In this document: positions 24,666 to 36,850 of the stretch, in pieces
Position numbering within the stretch: position 1 is the stretch's first letter
Layout: the number at the start of each line of letters is the position of its first letter
Source of the DNA: Todiramphus chloris collaris
Taxonomy: Eukaryota > Chordata > Aves > Coraciiformes > Alcedinidae
Assembly: GCA_025345505.1 (NCBI GenBank)
Contig: JANVCC010000018.1
Span: forward strand, 3,219,762-3,283,761
Direction of reading: 5' to 3'
DNA length: 64,000 nucleotides
Notes under the pieces: generated by a model
What the model was told of the DNA's origin: nothing
Database searches by the model: none
What the model saw: only the letters and a program-made list of their open reading frames with translations
Translations under genes and position numbers: made by a program

Positions 24666-27202
24666 ACTACTACCAGCAACTTTATTTGCCATATAAAATG
24701 TGAAATTTTGTCACAGGGGTCAAGTCAATCATTTTGCTAGTTAGCTTGTTTGGAAGGAATAACAGCCTCTTGTTTAGAAACTATGGAGTTGTTCCTGAGT
24801 CACTTTGTGTGCCTATTTGGAATTTCATGTGTGAGGCCAAAGTCCTGTCCTAATCTTACCTAACAAGGATCTCCACAGGCACAGAAAATTTCAGGACCCA
24901 GTAGAAGTTTTAGTCTTGGATGGTACGAAATAAATGAAACATTGCACAGCTTTTGAGAAGGGGGAATTTTTATTGGTCTGGTTTGTTTTACATGTCATCC
25001 TTCTCCAATAAATTGTTGCAGACTATCAGCAGCTCATGCTGTCAGAATTGCAGCATAGGCTAGTTATAATCATGTTTATTAAATGCCACAACAGGGGGAT
25101 AAGCCAGCAACAACATGTCGTGTCATATATGACTATTGATTGCTACGCATGTCTAAGTGAAAACTAGAGGATAATGAAGAATCCAACAGCAAAGCCATGA
25201 TAAGCAATGATCCATGGGTGAGTCAATTATTTGCTAACCTGCGGTGCATTTCCTCCATGTCTCTGCTGCTTTTTCCTGTTCTTCCGCACATACAGACTGG
25301 GACACGTGTGGAAATGTGAGTGCCTACTGAGGCCAAAACCAAACTTTTGTAAATAACGATAATTGGAATCAAAAAACTTTGTTTGAGCATCTTTATACTG
25401 AAGGGGATCAGGACTGTTGACACTAAAAGAAAGAATAGGTGGTGGGAACAACAGAAGTGCTTCTCTGGCAAAGTAACACGCCACAATTCGTGTTACTGTA
25501 GGACCAAAAACTGTTGCAAAGCAGCTGAAATAGAGTGAAACAGAGTTTACTACGTGGATAAGGATGTCAGGTAGGGAAAGTGGAGACAAAAGCAGTAACA
25601 GTAATAATCATATGTCACTGCAAAAAATACACGAGAGAGACAGCAAAGAACCGTGCATAGAGGTACTGTACAAATTAACACAACTTCCAAAATGCTATAT
25701 GGACTTTAAAAATGGGTTGAGATAAGAATAATTAGCAGTAAAAGGGGGGGAAATTCAAATTATAAATTTTCTTTTTCAAACCCGGGGCAGACACTTTCAA
25801 AGGTGCTGAAATGAATGTGTTCTCAGTAGTTAAATCCCTTAGCTAGTTTTGAGCATTTTCATATAGCTGCTTACTATTGGGTTGCTAGACCCATAATGAG
25901 GTCCTTAAATCAAAGAAAGTTAGTTTTCAGGAAAGCTGACCTTTTCTTAAAGTTATTCAGAGTTCAGTGCTTTTGAAGATCAAGTCACTTTGATTCAAGT
26001 GTTGGGTACATAGCCTGGGTATTTTGACATCCAGGGGCATCGTGAACAGGTGTCACAGGGTTACAACCTTCATGTCTACTCAATGCTGCAAAATGAAAAG
26101 AAGGTTTCTCTGGTATGATAGGAATATTGAGAGCCACATTATGGTCTTACTGGATTGATGTGAGATAGTTGTAGGAAGGACATCTAATTCCCTGCAGGCT
26201 GCACCGTTCTGCTCAGATGTTTTTCTGCATGTCAGACAAGGTGGGAAGGTGCATATGAGTGGAAGAAGAGCCAGTCATGAGGCTGACCTTGCAGATAGGT
26301 GACTGTTCCACAATTCAAATGATTTGGTTCATTTCATCATGCCAAGATTCCAGGGTCAAAACTGGCCTAGAATATTTCTTTGCCTTACTTCAAAGCAGGG
26401 CTAGGAGCACTGATGAAAACTGATGAGCTATTCTGCCATCCTGGGGAGGAATCTATGATGTAACTTTATTTGAGGGTTCAATTCCTTGGTTGTGCAGAAA
26501 ATAAATAAATAAGAGATTCTCTACTACAAATGGTTGTCCTTAGAGGATTTCCTTTTTCTCTCTCAGTTACTGCAATGCAGGCAAAATATTGGTTTTAGCT
26601 CCCATGACAGAGAAGGAGACCTTAGCCATTTCTTCAGTTCTAGACTGGTCTAGCCTAGTCTATTCCACAATCATGTTTACAAAACAAAGTCCAAAGAGAT
26701 CTATTAGAAGCTTATCTCAGCTACTGAGGTGACTAAGCATTGTAAATATATATAGGTTGGTTCTGTGCTTATTTAACTGATAAAATTCAAAATCTCAAGA
26801 CACGCATTTTACAACTGTTGATGCTTGTGTGCTTTTCAGGTAGTGACAATATACTGCTGGAAACAGGGAGAGAATTAACATCATGTTTAAGCTTCATTTC
26901 ACCACTATTTTTCTTCCTCATACAATTCTAATGGGCTTGTGCATTGATCCCACATATTAAACCTTCCATTTCTCTCCCCTTTCATTACCCTTCTTCCTTT
27001 CCTCTTTTCAGACCTCTCTTTGGCCAAAAGATGTTCCTTCTTCCCCTTTCATCTCATCATTTCCTTTTTCCTTGACTCTTATTTCTTCAGCCACCATCCT
27101 TGAGTGAGCTCACATAACTACTGACTTTTCACTGCGAGATCTAGTCAACAGGAGGAATGACTGTCTTTCTTTGTGTCTTTGACACTGCGTCCTAAGATCA
27201 GG
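24666..27202. other. Unique DNA, no gene seen
   Basis: No exon or repeat assigned. The minus frame 25227-25589 (120 codons) is hydrophobic at its start and Lys/Arg-rich at its end but matches no family I know, and a competing frame overlaps it. A C/T-rich stretch is at 26940-27080. A block at 25000-25150 ('aataaattgttgcagactatcagcagctcatgctg' style) has the look of constrained noncoding DNA. Confidence 0.5.
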
Positions 27203-27718
27203 AATCATAGCATCATAGAATTATTCAGGTTGGAAGTGAACTTCAAGATCATCAAGTCCAAACATTAACCCAGTACTGCCAAATCCACCACTAAACCATG
27301 TCCCTTATCACCACCTCTACATGTCTTTGAAACCTCTCCAGGAATGGGGACTGCTCCACTGCCCTGGGTAGACTGTTCCAGGGCTGACAACCCTTGTAGG
27401 GAAGACATTTTTCCAAATATCCAATTGAAACCTCCCCTGGCAAAACCTGGGGCAGTTTCCTCTTGTCTTATCACTTGATACATGGGAGAATAGACTGAGC
27501 CCTACCTTGCTGCAACCTCCTTTCAGAGAGTTGTAGAGAGCAATAAGGTCTCCCCTGTGCCTTCTTTTCTCCAGGCTGAACAACCCCAGGTTCCTCAGTC
27601 ACTCCTCACAAGACGTGTGTTCTAGACTCTTCACCAGCTTCGTTGCCTTTCTTTGGACATGCTCCAGCACCTCAATGTCCTTCTTGGACCCAAAACTGAA
27701 CACAGTATTTGAGGGGCG
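27203..27718 (-). mobile_element. CR1 LINE, 5'-truncated, minus strand
   Basis: About 515 bases reading leftward. The 3' terminus is at the left (27203-27222, 'aatcatagcatcatagaatt'), followed by 'aggttggaag', 'catcaagtccaaacattaacccag', 'cactaaaccatgtccc' and, farther right, 'ccaggctgaacaacccca' and 'actgaacacagtatttgagg'. The 'aaccattaacc.agcactgccaa' form marks a different subfamily from those at 17.5 and 32.6 kb. Frames 27317-27583 and 27265-27483 (minus) are the decayed end of ORF2 and do not make a protein. Confidence 0.92.
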
Positions 27719-29059
27719 GTAAGGAAGGCTGAGCTGGAAAAGAAATCAATTATATTACATCATTGAACAGATTAATACTGCTGTTCTTCCTAGCTAAAAG
27801 TGATTCTCCAGCTTAGACAAGTATTAAAGATATAATGTGGCTCAATTCCATAATGCATGAGGAAAGTGATAGAGTGAGAGCTGCAAACCTGACTGTCAGA
27901 AAACAATGGAAAGCATAATTCAGTTTCAATAATTTTTGCTTTAATGGCTTCACACATTGACTGTTAAAGGGCTTCAAGGAGCATTGGACTGTCTCCTCTG
28001 ACCTCTTGCATTACGCAGGCTGCTGAACTGAGCAAATTGATCTCTGCAGCAGGCCCATAACTTGGGTAGATCTTGTATGAGATACTAACAACATCAGCAC
28101 TGGGTGAGATCATCAAAAATGCATCTGTTCACTCCAGCTTCTTCTCTGACAGTGCTTCATGACAGAATATAAAATATAATATACAAAGTTTATTCCACAC
28201 CTTCTGGGAAGACATCTAAGCTGGTGTTGATTATAGTTCAGGAAAGGAAATATCTTTAATGTTTCTTCATAATCTGTGGAGACAAACATAACGTCTCTTC
28301 TTAACCCTAAGTGAACATTTTTCTTCCTGTTATTGACTGCTGATGGAGTTTGTGGAGATAAGCATTTCCAGAAAGAAGCAAGTTTGAATGACACCCTCTG
28401 TGTCCTAATGATAGAGAATTCATTTGCAAACTGATCCTTTTTTATTCTTTTTCATGCAGCTGTATTTTAAGGGAAGAGCTGAAACCTTTTTGAGTGAGGG
28501 CATCATTTTCAAACCAGAATATTACTGTTTATAACAATACACTAATAGCAAGAAAAACTATTAAGAAAGTGAACATTATCCATTGGAATTACTCATTAAA
28601 CAGCAACATCCCCATACCTGTTAGTGGGGACAAGATTATCCTAGTGGATATTCATTACAACAGACTTCACGTAGATAAAGAAAGCATCACAATCACATGC
28701 TTATAGCCAAGTGTATAAGAATATGAGGTTTGACATCATGGTTGTGGTAATTCCCAAAGGAACCCACAAATGAGTGATATGTCCAGGCAGTGGAGAACAC
28801 AAAACAAGTTCATGAGAAGACTATGGTACAAACACCTTTGGACACTGGTGCACCCAGTTGCTAGTATAGACAAAACTTTACTTAATCATTAAGCTTCAAT
28901 TTTTTAATGGCCTAAAAATAAACTATGCATACGACATTCATTTTCAAATATAAAAAAAAAAAGTCAAAAGAGTTCTGTTTTTCTGTGTTATCCATCTCTT
29001 ATATTCACCTTCCTTCAGAAATAGAGGCCTTGACCCATTCTGACTGACATAAAATTGTC
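27719..29059. other. Unique AT-rich DNA, no gene seen
   Basis: No exon or repeat recognised. A 12-A run lies near 28952-28963. Confidence 0.55.
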
Positions 29060-29420
29060 TGGACCCCATATTATTAATAAGGCAGTTTAATTCTAAGATC
29101 ACACTGAAATTCAAAAGGAGGCAATTGCATTTTGCATGTCTTAATGGCCCTCAGCTCCTTCAGCTGCCCTCAGTTCCTGTTCAAATTGTTGCAGTGGATT
29201 GTCAAATTTATTTAATAGCTGACATGTTCCATGCCTGAAGTGGCTCCATTTTGTGTCTGATGAGGAGGTGAGTTCATAGTTTGTATTGCTGACATACCTG
29301 ATGAAGAGGAGGGGATCTGCTGAGAGTTTGCACCGAGACCTGGTTATTTAATATTTATAAACTTTATTTGTAATGTGCCAGGGAAAGATGACAAATTATT
29401 ATTGCTATTAGAACAATAGT
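29060..29420. promoter_or_regulatory. Candidate conserved noncoding block (unverified)
   Basis: The stretch has the texture of a vertebrate conserved noncoding element: mixed composition without repeats, two TTGCAT half-octamer sites close together (29126-29136), several AT-rich homeobox-like cores (attattaataagg, tatttaatatttataaac) and no open frame. This is an impression from base composition and motif density only, since no alignment was possible. Confidence 0.2.
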
Positions 29421-29487
29421 GTCATCCACCTATTTTCATAAGCTCTTCCTTTCTATAAGTAGCATCAAGTGCTCAGAAAACAACAAA

Positions 29488-29505
29488 AAAAAATCAAATC
29501 AAATC
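29488..29505. repeat. Short (AAATC)n repeat
   Basis: An A-run leads into about three AATCA/AAATC units. A minor microsatellite. Confidence 0.7.
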
Positions 29506-30073
29506 AAAACTCTTGACCAAAAGGAAAAAAAAAAAATCTGAAGGTATTAGAGGAAAACCTTTTATATGTGATTTTTCATGTGTGTGTGCATGTTTAGCTC
29601 TATTCATTTTTTGTTTGAATTGTATAAAACTGTTGAAACAAAATTATTTATTAGCTCAGTTTTATTTGCAAGGAAGGTTCAGTTGCCCTTTATATTATTG
29701 TTATATCTCAAGACAATGTTTCTTTACTTATGAGCAGATGTTTGAAATCCTCCAGGAGATTTTTATAAGACTATGGAAATGAACTTGGCATGGGTACTGG
29801 TCTCCCAGGTGGAGCGGGTGAACACAAGCCTTCTTAGAAGTCTCAGATCAAGGCTAGTCAGAAAAGGCAACAGAGCCCAGCCACCAAAAGCCTAGTGCTT
29901 TGGTGACTGACAGGTACAGGCTCTTTCTGAAGCATAAAAAGGAATGCTAAATGATCTCACTGACAGAATAAATCTTCTATTTGTTTGGTCTGGACCAGAT
30001 GTGCTAAGGGCTGATGTGGAAATGTCTGCTGATGCCAATCTCAGTTTAAATCACAACTTGGCAGCAGGGTTTT

Positions 30074-30106
30074 CCCCCCCCCCCCCTCCGTTCCCCCCCC
30101 TCCCCC

Positions 30107-30138
<32 letters not shown>

Positions 30139-30139
30139 T
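30074..30139. repeat. Long C/T (minus-strand G/A) tract
   Basis: Runs in order: 13 C (30074-30086), 2 C (30088-30089), 8 C (30093-30100), 13 C (30102-30114), then 25 T (30115-30139), with one G and a few T between. The minus strand therefore has three long G-runs plus GG and could form a G-quadruplex; the plus strand could form an i-motif or triplex. The apparent 65-residue Pro/Phe-rich frame across it is an artefact of composition. Exact run lengths may be unreliable in assembly. Confidence 0.9.
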
Positions 30140-30204
30140 AAAGTACAAGCCCATTCAGTTCTCCTAAAAAAGTTTCAGCAATGATCACAATTAATTGGAA
30201 AGGG

Positions 30205-30410
30205 CTTCTCTTGCCTTCCCTAGAACTGTTAGGAGCAGCCTGAATCAGGAGAAATTCTTCAAGGTGTCATGCACTGAGGACTCTACTCCATCCAAATACC
30301 ACCCGTCCACATCTTGTTATGCAGACTTGGATACCTTTCTAAAATATGATCCAGTAGAAATGGTTGAGATAGTTTTAGGTCAGGTAGTTTGACAACCCCT
30401 CTGGGTTGGT
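30205..30410 (+). mobile_element. Probable ancient CR1/L3-like LINE tail
   Basis: The order 'gaagg.aattcttcaagg', 'gaggactctactccatccaaa', 'accacccgtccacatc', 'gcagacttggatacctttctaaaatatg', 'ccagtagaaatgg' and 'ggtcagg' resembles the 3' region of old amniote CR1/L3-type elements, in which 'agacttggatgcctttctaaaagat' is a hallmark. The terminal 'ggtcccttctggcctta' block is not clear. No coding remains. Confidence 0.5.
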
Positions 30411-32612
30411 ATAGAGATCCTTGTTTTTCAGAGTAAAAAACCCAACAAAATCTGGGTCAATCATTCTAAAACAATGAAGCACTTTAAATCCTGTGATACT
30501 TTTGCTGCTAATGAGAGCTCCCTGCCATGTCTGGTGTCAGCTTCTTCTGCAAAAATAAGAATTTTTTTTTTTTTTTTATCGATAAACTAACATTTATTTG
30601 TTCTGCCACAGAAGATGCAGTCAAAACCCTCAGATTTTTCGCTATAAATGAAAATTTTCCAGAAGTATATTGGAAGGCGAGGAAACTTCAGCCAAGGAAA
30701 AAAAAAAAACCAAAAAAGAAACAGTGGAAACATCAGTGTTACAATTAGATATTATTAACTATAGTGTGATAAATAATCATACAAAAAAACCTCAGGTTTC
30801 ATTGGAAGCCTTGGAAAGGTTAAAGACGTTTGACATACCCGAGCAGAAAGTCTCTGGCTCAGAGAAATTGTGGTTTCCTGGTAGAACCAAAAAAATGGAG
30901 AAAACAATACAAACGCCATGAAAGAAAAAGATGTTTGTGGTTAAGCTTTTTGTCTGTAAGACCCCAATAAAACACACTATTTCACCATCCAACACGTCCA
31001 TTTATTCTGGAAAGCCAAAATACATGTTAATGCAGTATTGCCTATGTAATGAATGATGGAACAATTAAAAAATCAATTTATCACATACGTGTGACCTTCT
31101 CCTTTTACCCATGGATTCATTTCCACAGGACCCAGTCTAAAGCTTCAGCCCTCTGGTGCCTTTGTTTTTCTTTAAGTTCAATCAGTGAAAGGTAAAGTTT
31201 GCTTCAAAGGCAAATTTCAGTCCTACAGCAAATGACAGATTTTCTGCGTCAGACAGGTTGCACCTTTCAAAGGCATTAGAGTCACTAGAGGGCTAGAAAT
31301 GGGAACTTTGCCTCACTCTGTGGGATAAATTTTTTGTTTCACAGTGGGATCCAACATCTAATTTGGGATCTATAAATAATAGACTTCTTATTTGTGATAA
31401 TATGAAGATTTGAATATTACTATGGTCTTTAAGTTGTTCTTTACTAAATGGGTGAGACAGCAAGTGATGCATGACTCAGAGTACTGAATAATAAATCAAT
31501 ATGTCAAGGGCAGTTCCAAAGGTGTATGAGAAGAATACTTGTCCCATTTAAATTATCTCAGAAACTGAATCTAAAAGTGACCCTTTGTGGTCCAGAACCC
31601 AAACAGGAAAATCAGTTTCCTTAAGGCTTTCTAACATCTTTGCTTCAACCTGCAAATAAAAAAGGTAGTGAGGTTCAAACAGAAAGAGACTATTTTTCCA
31701 GCTTAAGTTTGTTTCCTGAATCAAGCAAGAGCTGAAATGCTGTCAGAAGTATTCTGTAGTTGCTGCCTGCATCTCATTTCAGCTTCTGATCCTCTAGGTC
31801 AAGAAAAGAACTGAATTTGGAAAGCAAGGTATGACAAAGGTTTAAAAATAGCAAAGGAATCATTACTAGTTTGGCAGACATCAACATGATCAAATCTGTT
31901 TGTACATCTGATTATGATGGATTCCATCTCTATGCAGCCACAGTTAAATTCTACATCCAAGAAAAAGGATATTTGCATTGATTTAATTCCAAAGCAAATT
32001 TATTTCAGATGATGAGGCTGAGTTGGTGGTGTTAAGAATTATCATCAGAGCTCGCAAACTTTGTCAACATATGTATGGAAGAATTTCTAATTCTAATTTT
32101 TGGCAGGAAAAATGTCACTTCATTTCATACCAGAGCAGACATGTACACCAGCTTTTCAAGCATCCAAGGAGTTTGCTGCACCATGCCAGTGTCTTACAGA
32201 AGACTACATAACCAAGGCTTCAAATTATATGTCCATTGACAGTAAAAGGTGGGCAACCTTCCCATGTAAACAAAGTTATCCATTCTTAATGGTCAAAGTG
32301 TTTGCATTGCAGTCAAATTAAGCCAGTTCTTTGATCAAAATGTGATAAAAGAAGACACCTAACTACAAAATTAAAACCGTGACCAGAGCACCAGGGAGGA
32401 TGTTACAATGATAGCATGGACAGCATCCACCTTTCTTACACTGTGGGTCAGTCATACAAAGAGAGGATTTGAAAATTCTCTGGGACATACAGGGTTCCTC
32501 TAACTGGTGAACACAATGCCAACAATAAGGAAAGTGACTGAGTAGCTGCAGTCAACATCTAGTTCTGAGAAGACAGTTTACATATATATTTTAGGAACAG
32601 CCAGTAGAATTG
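30411..32612. other. Unique AT-rich DNA with A/T tracts
   Basis: A 17-base T run lies near 30551-30567 and a purine-only A-rich run near 30699-30722. The frames 30527-30748 and 30670-30921 depend on these tracts. Nothing else recognised up to the CR1 copy at 32613. Confidence 0.55.
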
Positions 32613-33075
32613 TAGAATCATAGAACAGTTTGAGTTGGAAAGGACCTTAAAGATCATCTAGTTCTAACCCCATGCCATGGACAAGGGCACCTCCCACTAG
32701 ATCAGGTTGCTCAAATCCCCATCCAACCTGGTCTTGAACACATCAAATGATGAAGCATCCACAGCTTTGCTGGGCAACCTGGTCCAGTGTCTCACCATCC
32801 TCAGATTGCAGAACTTCCTAATTTCTATTGTAAATCTACCCTCTTCCAATTTGAAGACATCACCCCTTGTTCTATCACTACAGGTCCTTGTAAGAAGTCC
32901 CACCCCAGCCTTCTTGTAGACCCTCTTCAGATGCTGGAAGGCTGCAATAAAGTTTCCCAGGAGCCTCCTCTTCTCCAGGCTGAACAACCCCAACTGTCTC
33001 AGCCTGTCCTCACAGGAAAGGTGTTTCAGCCCTCTGATCATCTTTCTGACCCTCCTCTGGAACCACTCCAGCATC
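32613..33075 (-). mobile_element. CR1 LINE, 5'-truncated, minus strand
   Basis: About 460 bases reading leftward. The 3' end is at the left ('tagaatcatagaacagtttgagttggaaaggacctt', 32613-32647), then 'agatcatctagttctaaccccatgccatgg', 'cctcccactagatcaggttgctcaa' and, at the right, 'ctccaggctgaacaacccca' and 'accctcctctggaaccactccagc'. The minus frame at 32697-33074 is still open for 125 codons and carries the CR1 ORF2 C-terminal block (Gly-Leu-Phe-Ser-Leu-Glu-Lys-Arg-Arg). An intact frame over the terminal part suggests one of the less decayed copies. The 5' break is at about 33075, where flanking sequence takes over. Confidence 0.93.
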
Positions 33076-35059
33076 CTATAGAGTTTTCCCTGTGCCAGGA
33101 TGAAATCATTTATAGTCCTAACAATTATTTCAGAATAAATTCAGGGTCCTCTGGCAGTGAAGTATAAACTGAATTTTGCAACCAAAGGATAAACCCAAAC
33201 AATATTCCTAGGAGTATAAGACAAGAACCCTCCTGAGCTGGCCTTCCTAATTCTGCCACTGTGAGATGAAAGTGGTGACAATTATTTCTCAGAGTTTTTC
33301 ACTTCTATATACACAACCACTATCTCTATGCAGAAATGTTCTCCACAGCAGGAGCAAGAAGAACCGCATTATTTCTGTGCAGAGAACTAAAGAACCCTGG
33401 CTGTGCAGCTCGTACTCTCTAAGCTGCTGACACCTGCCTGTTCTGGCAAAGGAGAAAGTGTCAGCAAATCTATACCCATGCCCTTCATCTCCATTTTGCT
33501 TCCCCTAGAATACTTCTACCCTAGGTTGCAGCATGAAGCTTGTCCTGGACCATCTTATTCTCAGTCTCCTATTTTTACGCAAACTCTTACCTGGACCACA
33601 GTCCATCAGTTTTTACATACAGTCAGATGAGCTATTTCTGTGGGCACTACAGTCCTCTAGTAGTTACACAGACTGGCCAAACTCTGAAGCTCATATTGCA
33701 TATCTTGTTGACAGGACTTCATCAGCCAAGGAGTAAATATGGATTAGAAATATTTGTTGGCTCTGAGTATTCTTCCCAAAACAGACCTTTGGGAAAAATT
33801 TATGAATTGCTTCCTTGTTTACATCAACACTCAGATGAGGAATCCAAAAATCATCAGTTCTTTATTGTCTCCTATTCTGCATTTGCAGGAGACATTAGGC
33901 CAGGGCACAAGGCAGAGGCCTGCTACCAGTTGAGATCTGTACATTTTCTTTCTTGACATTGCAGAGGGGAAGAGAGGCGATTTTGTGAAATTACCTAGAC
34001 CTTACCCATAGACTTTTCTTCAAAGGCATCTGCACTCTGACTGCTGAAGCAGTCTATTGTTTTGTGGTTCTGTTAGATGTGTCCTTCCTCCAGGAACACC
34101 TGACAGCAACAATAGCAAAAAATACAAGTGAATACCTAGTATATACTGTAATGCATATTTCATCAGAGCTCAGCAGTTCTTTCTCTGGCTCAAAATAAAT
34201 ATTCTTCTTTCACTGTGATTCCCAAAATATAAACACAACACAAAGCCTTCCCAAAAAACAATCATCAAAACAGTAAGTCCATCTTCTCAGGAGTGCTGTA
34301 ACTTCAGTGTACTGTTTACTTCACTGGGAGCCCCAAATTATATCAACAGTTAATAGAGAAGCTGCTACTTTAAGTTTCTAGTTGCATTTCTCTGACTACT
34401 GAGATTGACTTTTTCTCCAATTAATGTGGTGTATACATGCTTTCTGTTCTTATTTAAGATGTCAAAGTGTCAGATTGCTTCTTTACAGCTCAAACAGGAG
34501 ACACGTGTTTACAAAAAATAGAATAGCTCAATCATAGCTGCAGTTAATAATTTCAGAAAGGATACAACAAGATAGAATTACTATTGTATTATGGTATAAC
34601 ATGACATAATTATGACAGGCCTTGACATGATCTGGGCATGATTGTCTGTCATGCAACAGTGTTGCTGAATCTTCACAAAATCAGTCTTAATGCAAGCAAT
34701 ACAAAATACAATTTAATCTGGACAAATTCAGGCTGAGCAAAACACTGATGTATTTTAATAGTGAGAGGAATTGACCTTTGCAGGAAGGATTTGGATGGAT
34801 ATTCTATCTCAGGCAAATTTAGATGAAGGTTTTAAATTTTTATGTTATTTTTCTAAAAGAGGTGAGTTAGTTTAAGCACAGAGCTACTTGATGCAATCCA
34901 AAGTAGATGAACAGCAGTAACCTTTTCTAATTGACAGAAAATCTACTCTTAATGCTTCTACCATAAAACTGTCAAGTATATTTCTTCAAGGAAGATAGTT
35001 GTTATCAGCCCTTTAGAATAATTAACCATTGTTTTACAGTGTCTATCTGCATGTGATTT
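33076..35059. other. Unique DNA, no gene seen
   Basis: The plus frame 33540-33956 (138 codons) and its overlapping rivals have no recognisable domain and no supporting splice or promoter signal. No repeat was assigned. Confidence 0.5.
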
Positions 35060-35380
35060 AAAGAAGCCTGCTTTTCAAGTGACTGGTGACACAGTTATGA
35101 CATCTCACCCAAGTTTAACTACCTAATTATTAAATGTGTTGTCCTCTCAATGAATTTCTGTTGCTAGCAAATTAATTTCTGGGGTATAAGTAGGGTGGGA
35201 ATTATGGAGGGACATTTAACAAGCTTTTTTTAAAATGTGACCCTCCAAAAATGGATTTTAATTAGCTGACTGGCTTTGCATTGGTAAACCCTCAGACATT
35301 CCATAATTGTATCTCCTGAGCTTTCTTGAATAAAATTAATTAAAAATAACACTTTATAAAATTTTATTCAAGCTTGGCAG
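35060..35380. promoter_or_regulatory. Candidate conserved noncoding block with inverted repeat
   Basis: AT-rich block with several homeobox-type TAATTA/ATTAAT cores (for example 35261-35270 and 35335-35342), no open frame and no transposon similarity. Its right end holds a perfect 13-base inverted repeat (35325-35337 and 35360-35372). Regulatory function is inferred from texture only. Confidence 0.2.
35325..35372. repeat. Perfect 13-bp inverted repeat
   Basis: CTTGAATAAAATT at 35325-35337 and AATTTTATTCAAG at 35360-35372 are exact reverse complements around a 22-base AT-rich loop. The hairpin is too short to be a microRNA precursor. No direct target duplication marks it as a transposon. Confidence 0.9.
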
Positions 35381-36439
35381 GAGTATTTCTAGTTCTGTGA
35401 CATTACAGCATGAACAATTCTACAGGTAGAGTCTTTTTCTCCTTCATAGCTAATCTAGAAACTTTCAAGCTAAGTGCCTTTTCCAATTCTATGGTATTGG
35501 AGGAAAAGTGTAAGGCTTTATAGCCAAAGGGGCTATAAGTCAGAGTTATTTGAAGGATTAATATGCCAGAGGCCATCATCTTTCAATATTGCAAAATGTG
35601 TTAATGGCTTTCATTGCATAGGGTATGAAACCACAAGGGATCCTACTAAATTTTGACCTTCTGTCTATCACTGGGCACTCAGTATTACCCAATATCACAC
35701 CCCAGATTTGACGTAGTCAAAGCTTTTCAATTTCAGGGTTTGTCAGTTGTGTGTCATTGGCAGAGAAAAAGAGAAGTCAGCATGTGACCAAAACCCAAGT
35801 TTGCAAAGCGTGGAAATCAATTGGAAGTGCTTTTCCCACTTTACATTTGAAGATGAATTGCACCCTAATTGCACTGTAGCAGTGAAAGGCAACCTACTAC
35901 ACACACAAAATCCAGTTCTTTGCCCGTCGAACCTAAGTGGAAGAGGAAGCCTTTCCTGAACACAGTGAGTGATCTGGCTGTGAAAGAACATGAATTACCT
36001 GTACCACCTTTGAGTACTGAGTAACATCATCACTGACGTCTCTGAGGAAGGCTGAGAAAAAGGAACCATCCAACTCAAAAATATATCTGGTTAATGGTGT
36101 ACTCAGGAGAAAAAAACTCCTTGAGGCCTTCAGGCAACTGAGGCATAACATAGAATTGTTATCTTTCTTAATGAAAGCATTTGAACATGTCAGGAGCATT
36201 TTCTCTGTTTAGCAGGAGACGAGCCTAGCTGTGAAAGAGAAGCCTGAGAGGATACATGAATAAGGTATCAAATATCCTTCCCACCCTTATGCAGGATCCT
36301 TCCAGGTCATTGTCGAGTTTCAGTTTGCAGGACACTGTGAATAAAGACTGTGCTTACACCCTCAGGGACAAGTTTCCTTCCAGACAGATGGGAGCTTTAC
36401 TATTCAGAGGGATTCTTTTCAGAAAGATCTCAGTGCCAG
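35381..36439. other. Unique DNA, no gene seen
   Basis: No exon or known repeat recognised. Overlapping short frames on both strands (35743-36199) look like chance. Confidence 0.5.
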
Positions 36440-36850
36440 GGTCATGAGGACACTGACAGGTCCTAATGGTCTAGATCAGCCTCATCTGGAACCCTCACCC
36501 CTTTAGCCCGTTGACCTAACAGCTCCATTTAAATGCAGACCTATGGCACAGTCCCTGCTTGAGCTAAGTTGTAGGTATGCTGGTCTCAAGTCCTACCTCT
36601 GACCTTGCCTTCTGGATGGACTTTGAACCTTTATTGTAGCCTTCTCTTCAGCTCTGTTTCTTACTTTGTCCCATTTGGTTTCTGACTGGGCTCCCTGAAG
36701 GACCCATGAACCTAGTTTGTCCCCTTGCTACGTCTGAGTCTGTTCACAGATCCCATTTCCAACACAAAGCACTACCTGTCGTGTTCAGAATTACCTACTG
36801 TCTGTGCTGCAGTCACCCTTAACAGGGTAGAAAAGCTGGTCCTTGACAAT
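36440..36850 (+). repeat. Possible old dispersed repeat, C/T-rich
   Basis: Higher in C and T than its surroundings, with many TGACC/CTGAC-like words ('cccgttgacctaacagctcc', 'gagctaagttgtaggt', 'ctacctctgaccttgcctt', 'tttctgactgggctccctg'). This resembles retroelement noncoding sequence seen in sauropsid genomes, but I cannot name it and see no termini. It could instead be unusual unique sequence. Confidence 0.3.

Noticed and set aside
25227..25589. 120-codon minus-strand frame with a hydrophobic start and basic end
   Set aside because: A competing frame overlaps it (25223-25486), no family was recognised, and frames of this length are expected several times by chance in 64 kb of AT-rich DNA.
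29944..30141. Pro/Phe-rich frame ending in a long Phe run
   Set aside because: Product of the C-run and T-run tract, not a protein.
32787..33167. 126-codon plus-strand frame
   Set aside because: It is the antisense shadow of the minus-strand CR1 copy at 32613-33075.
33540..33956. 138-codon plus-strand frame
   Set aside because: No domain, no splice or promoter signal, and overlapping frames in other phases are similarly open.
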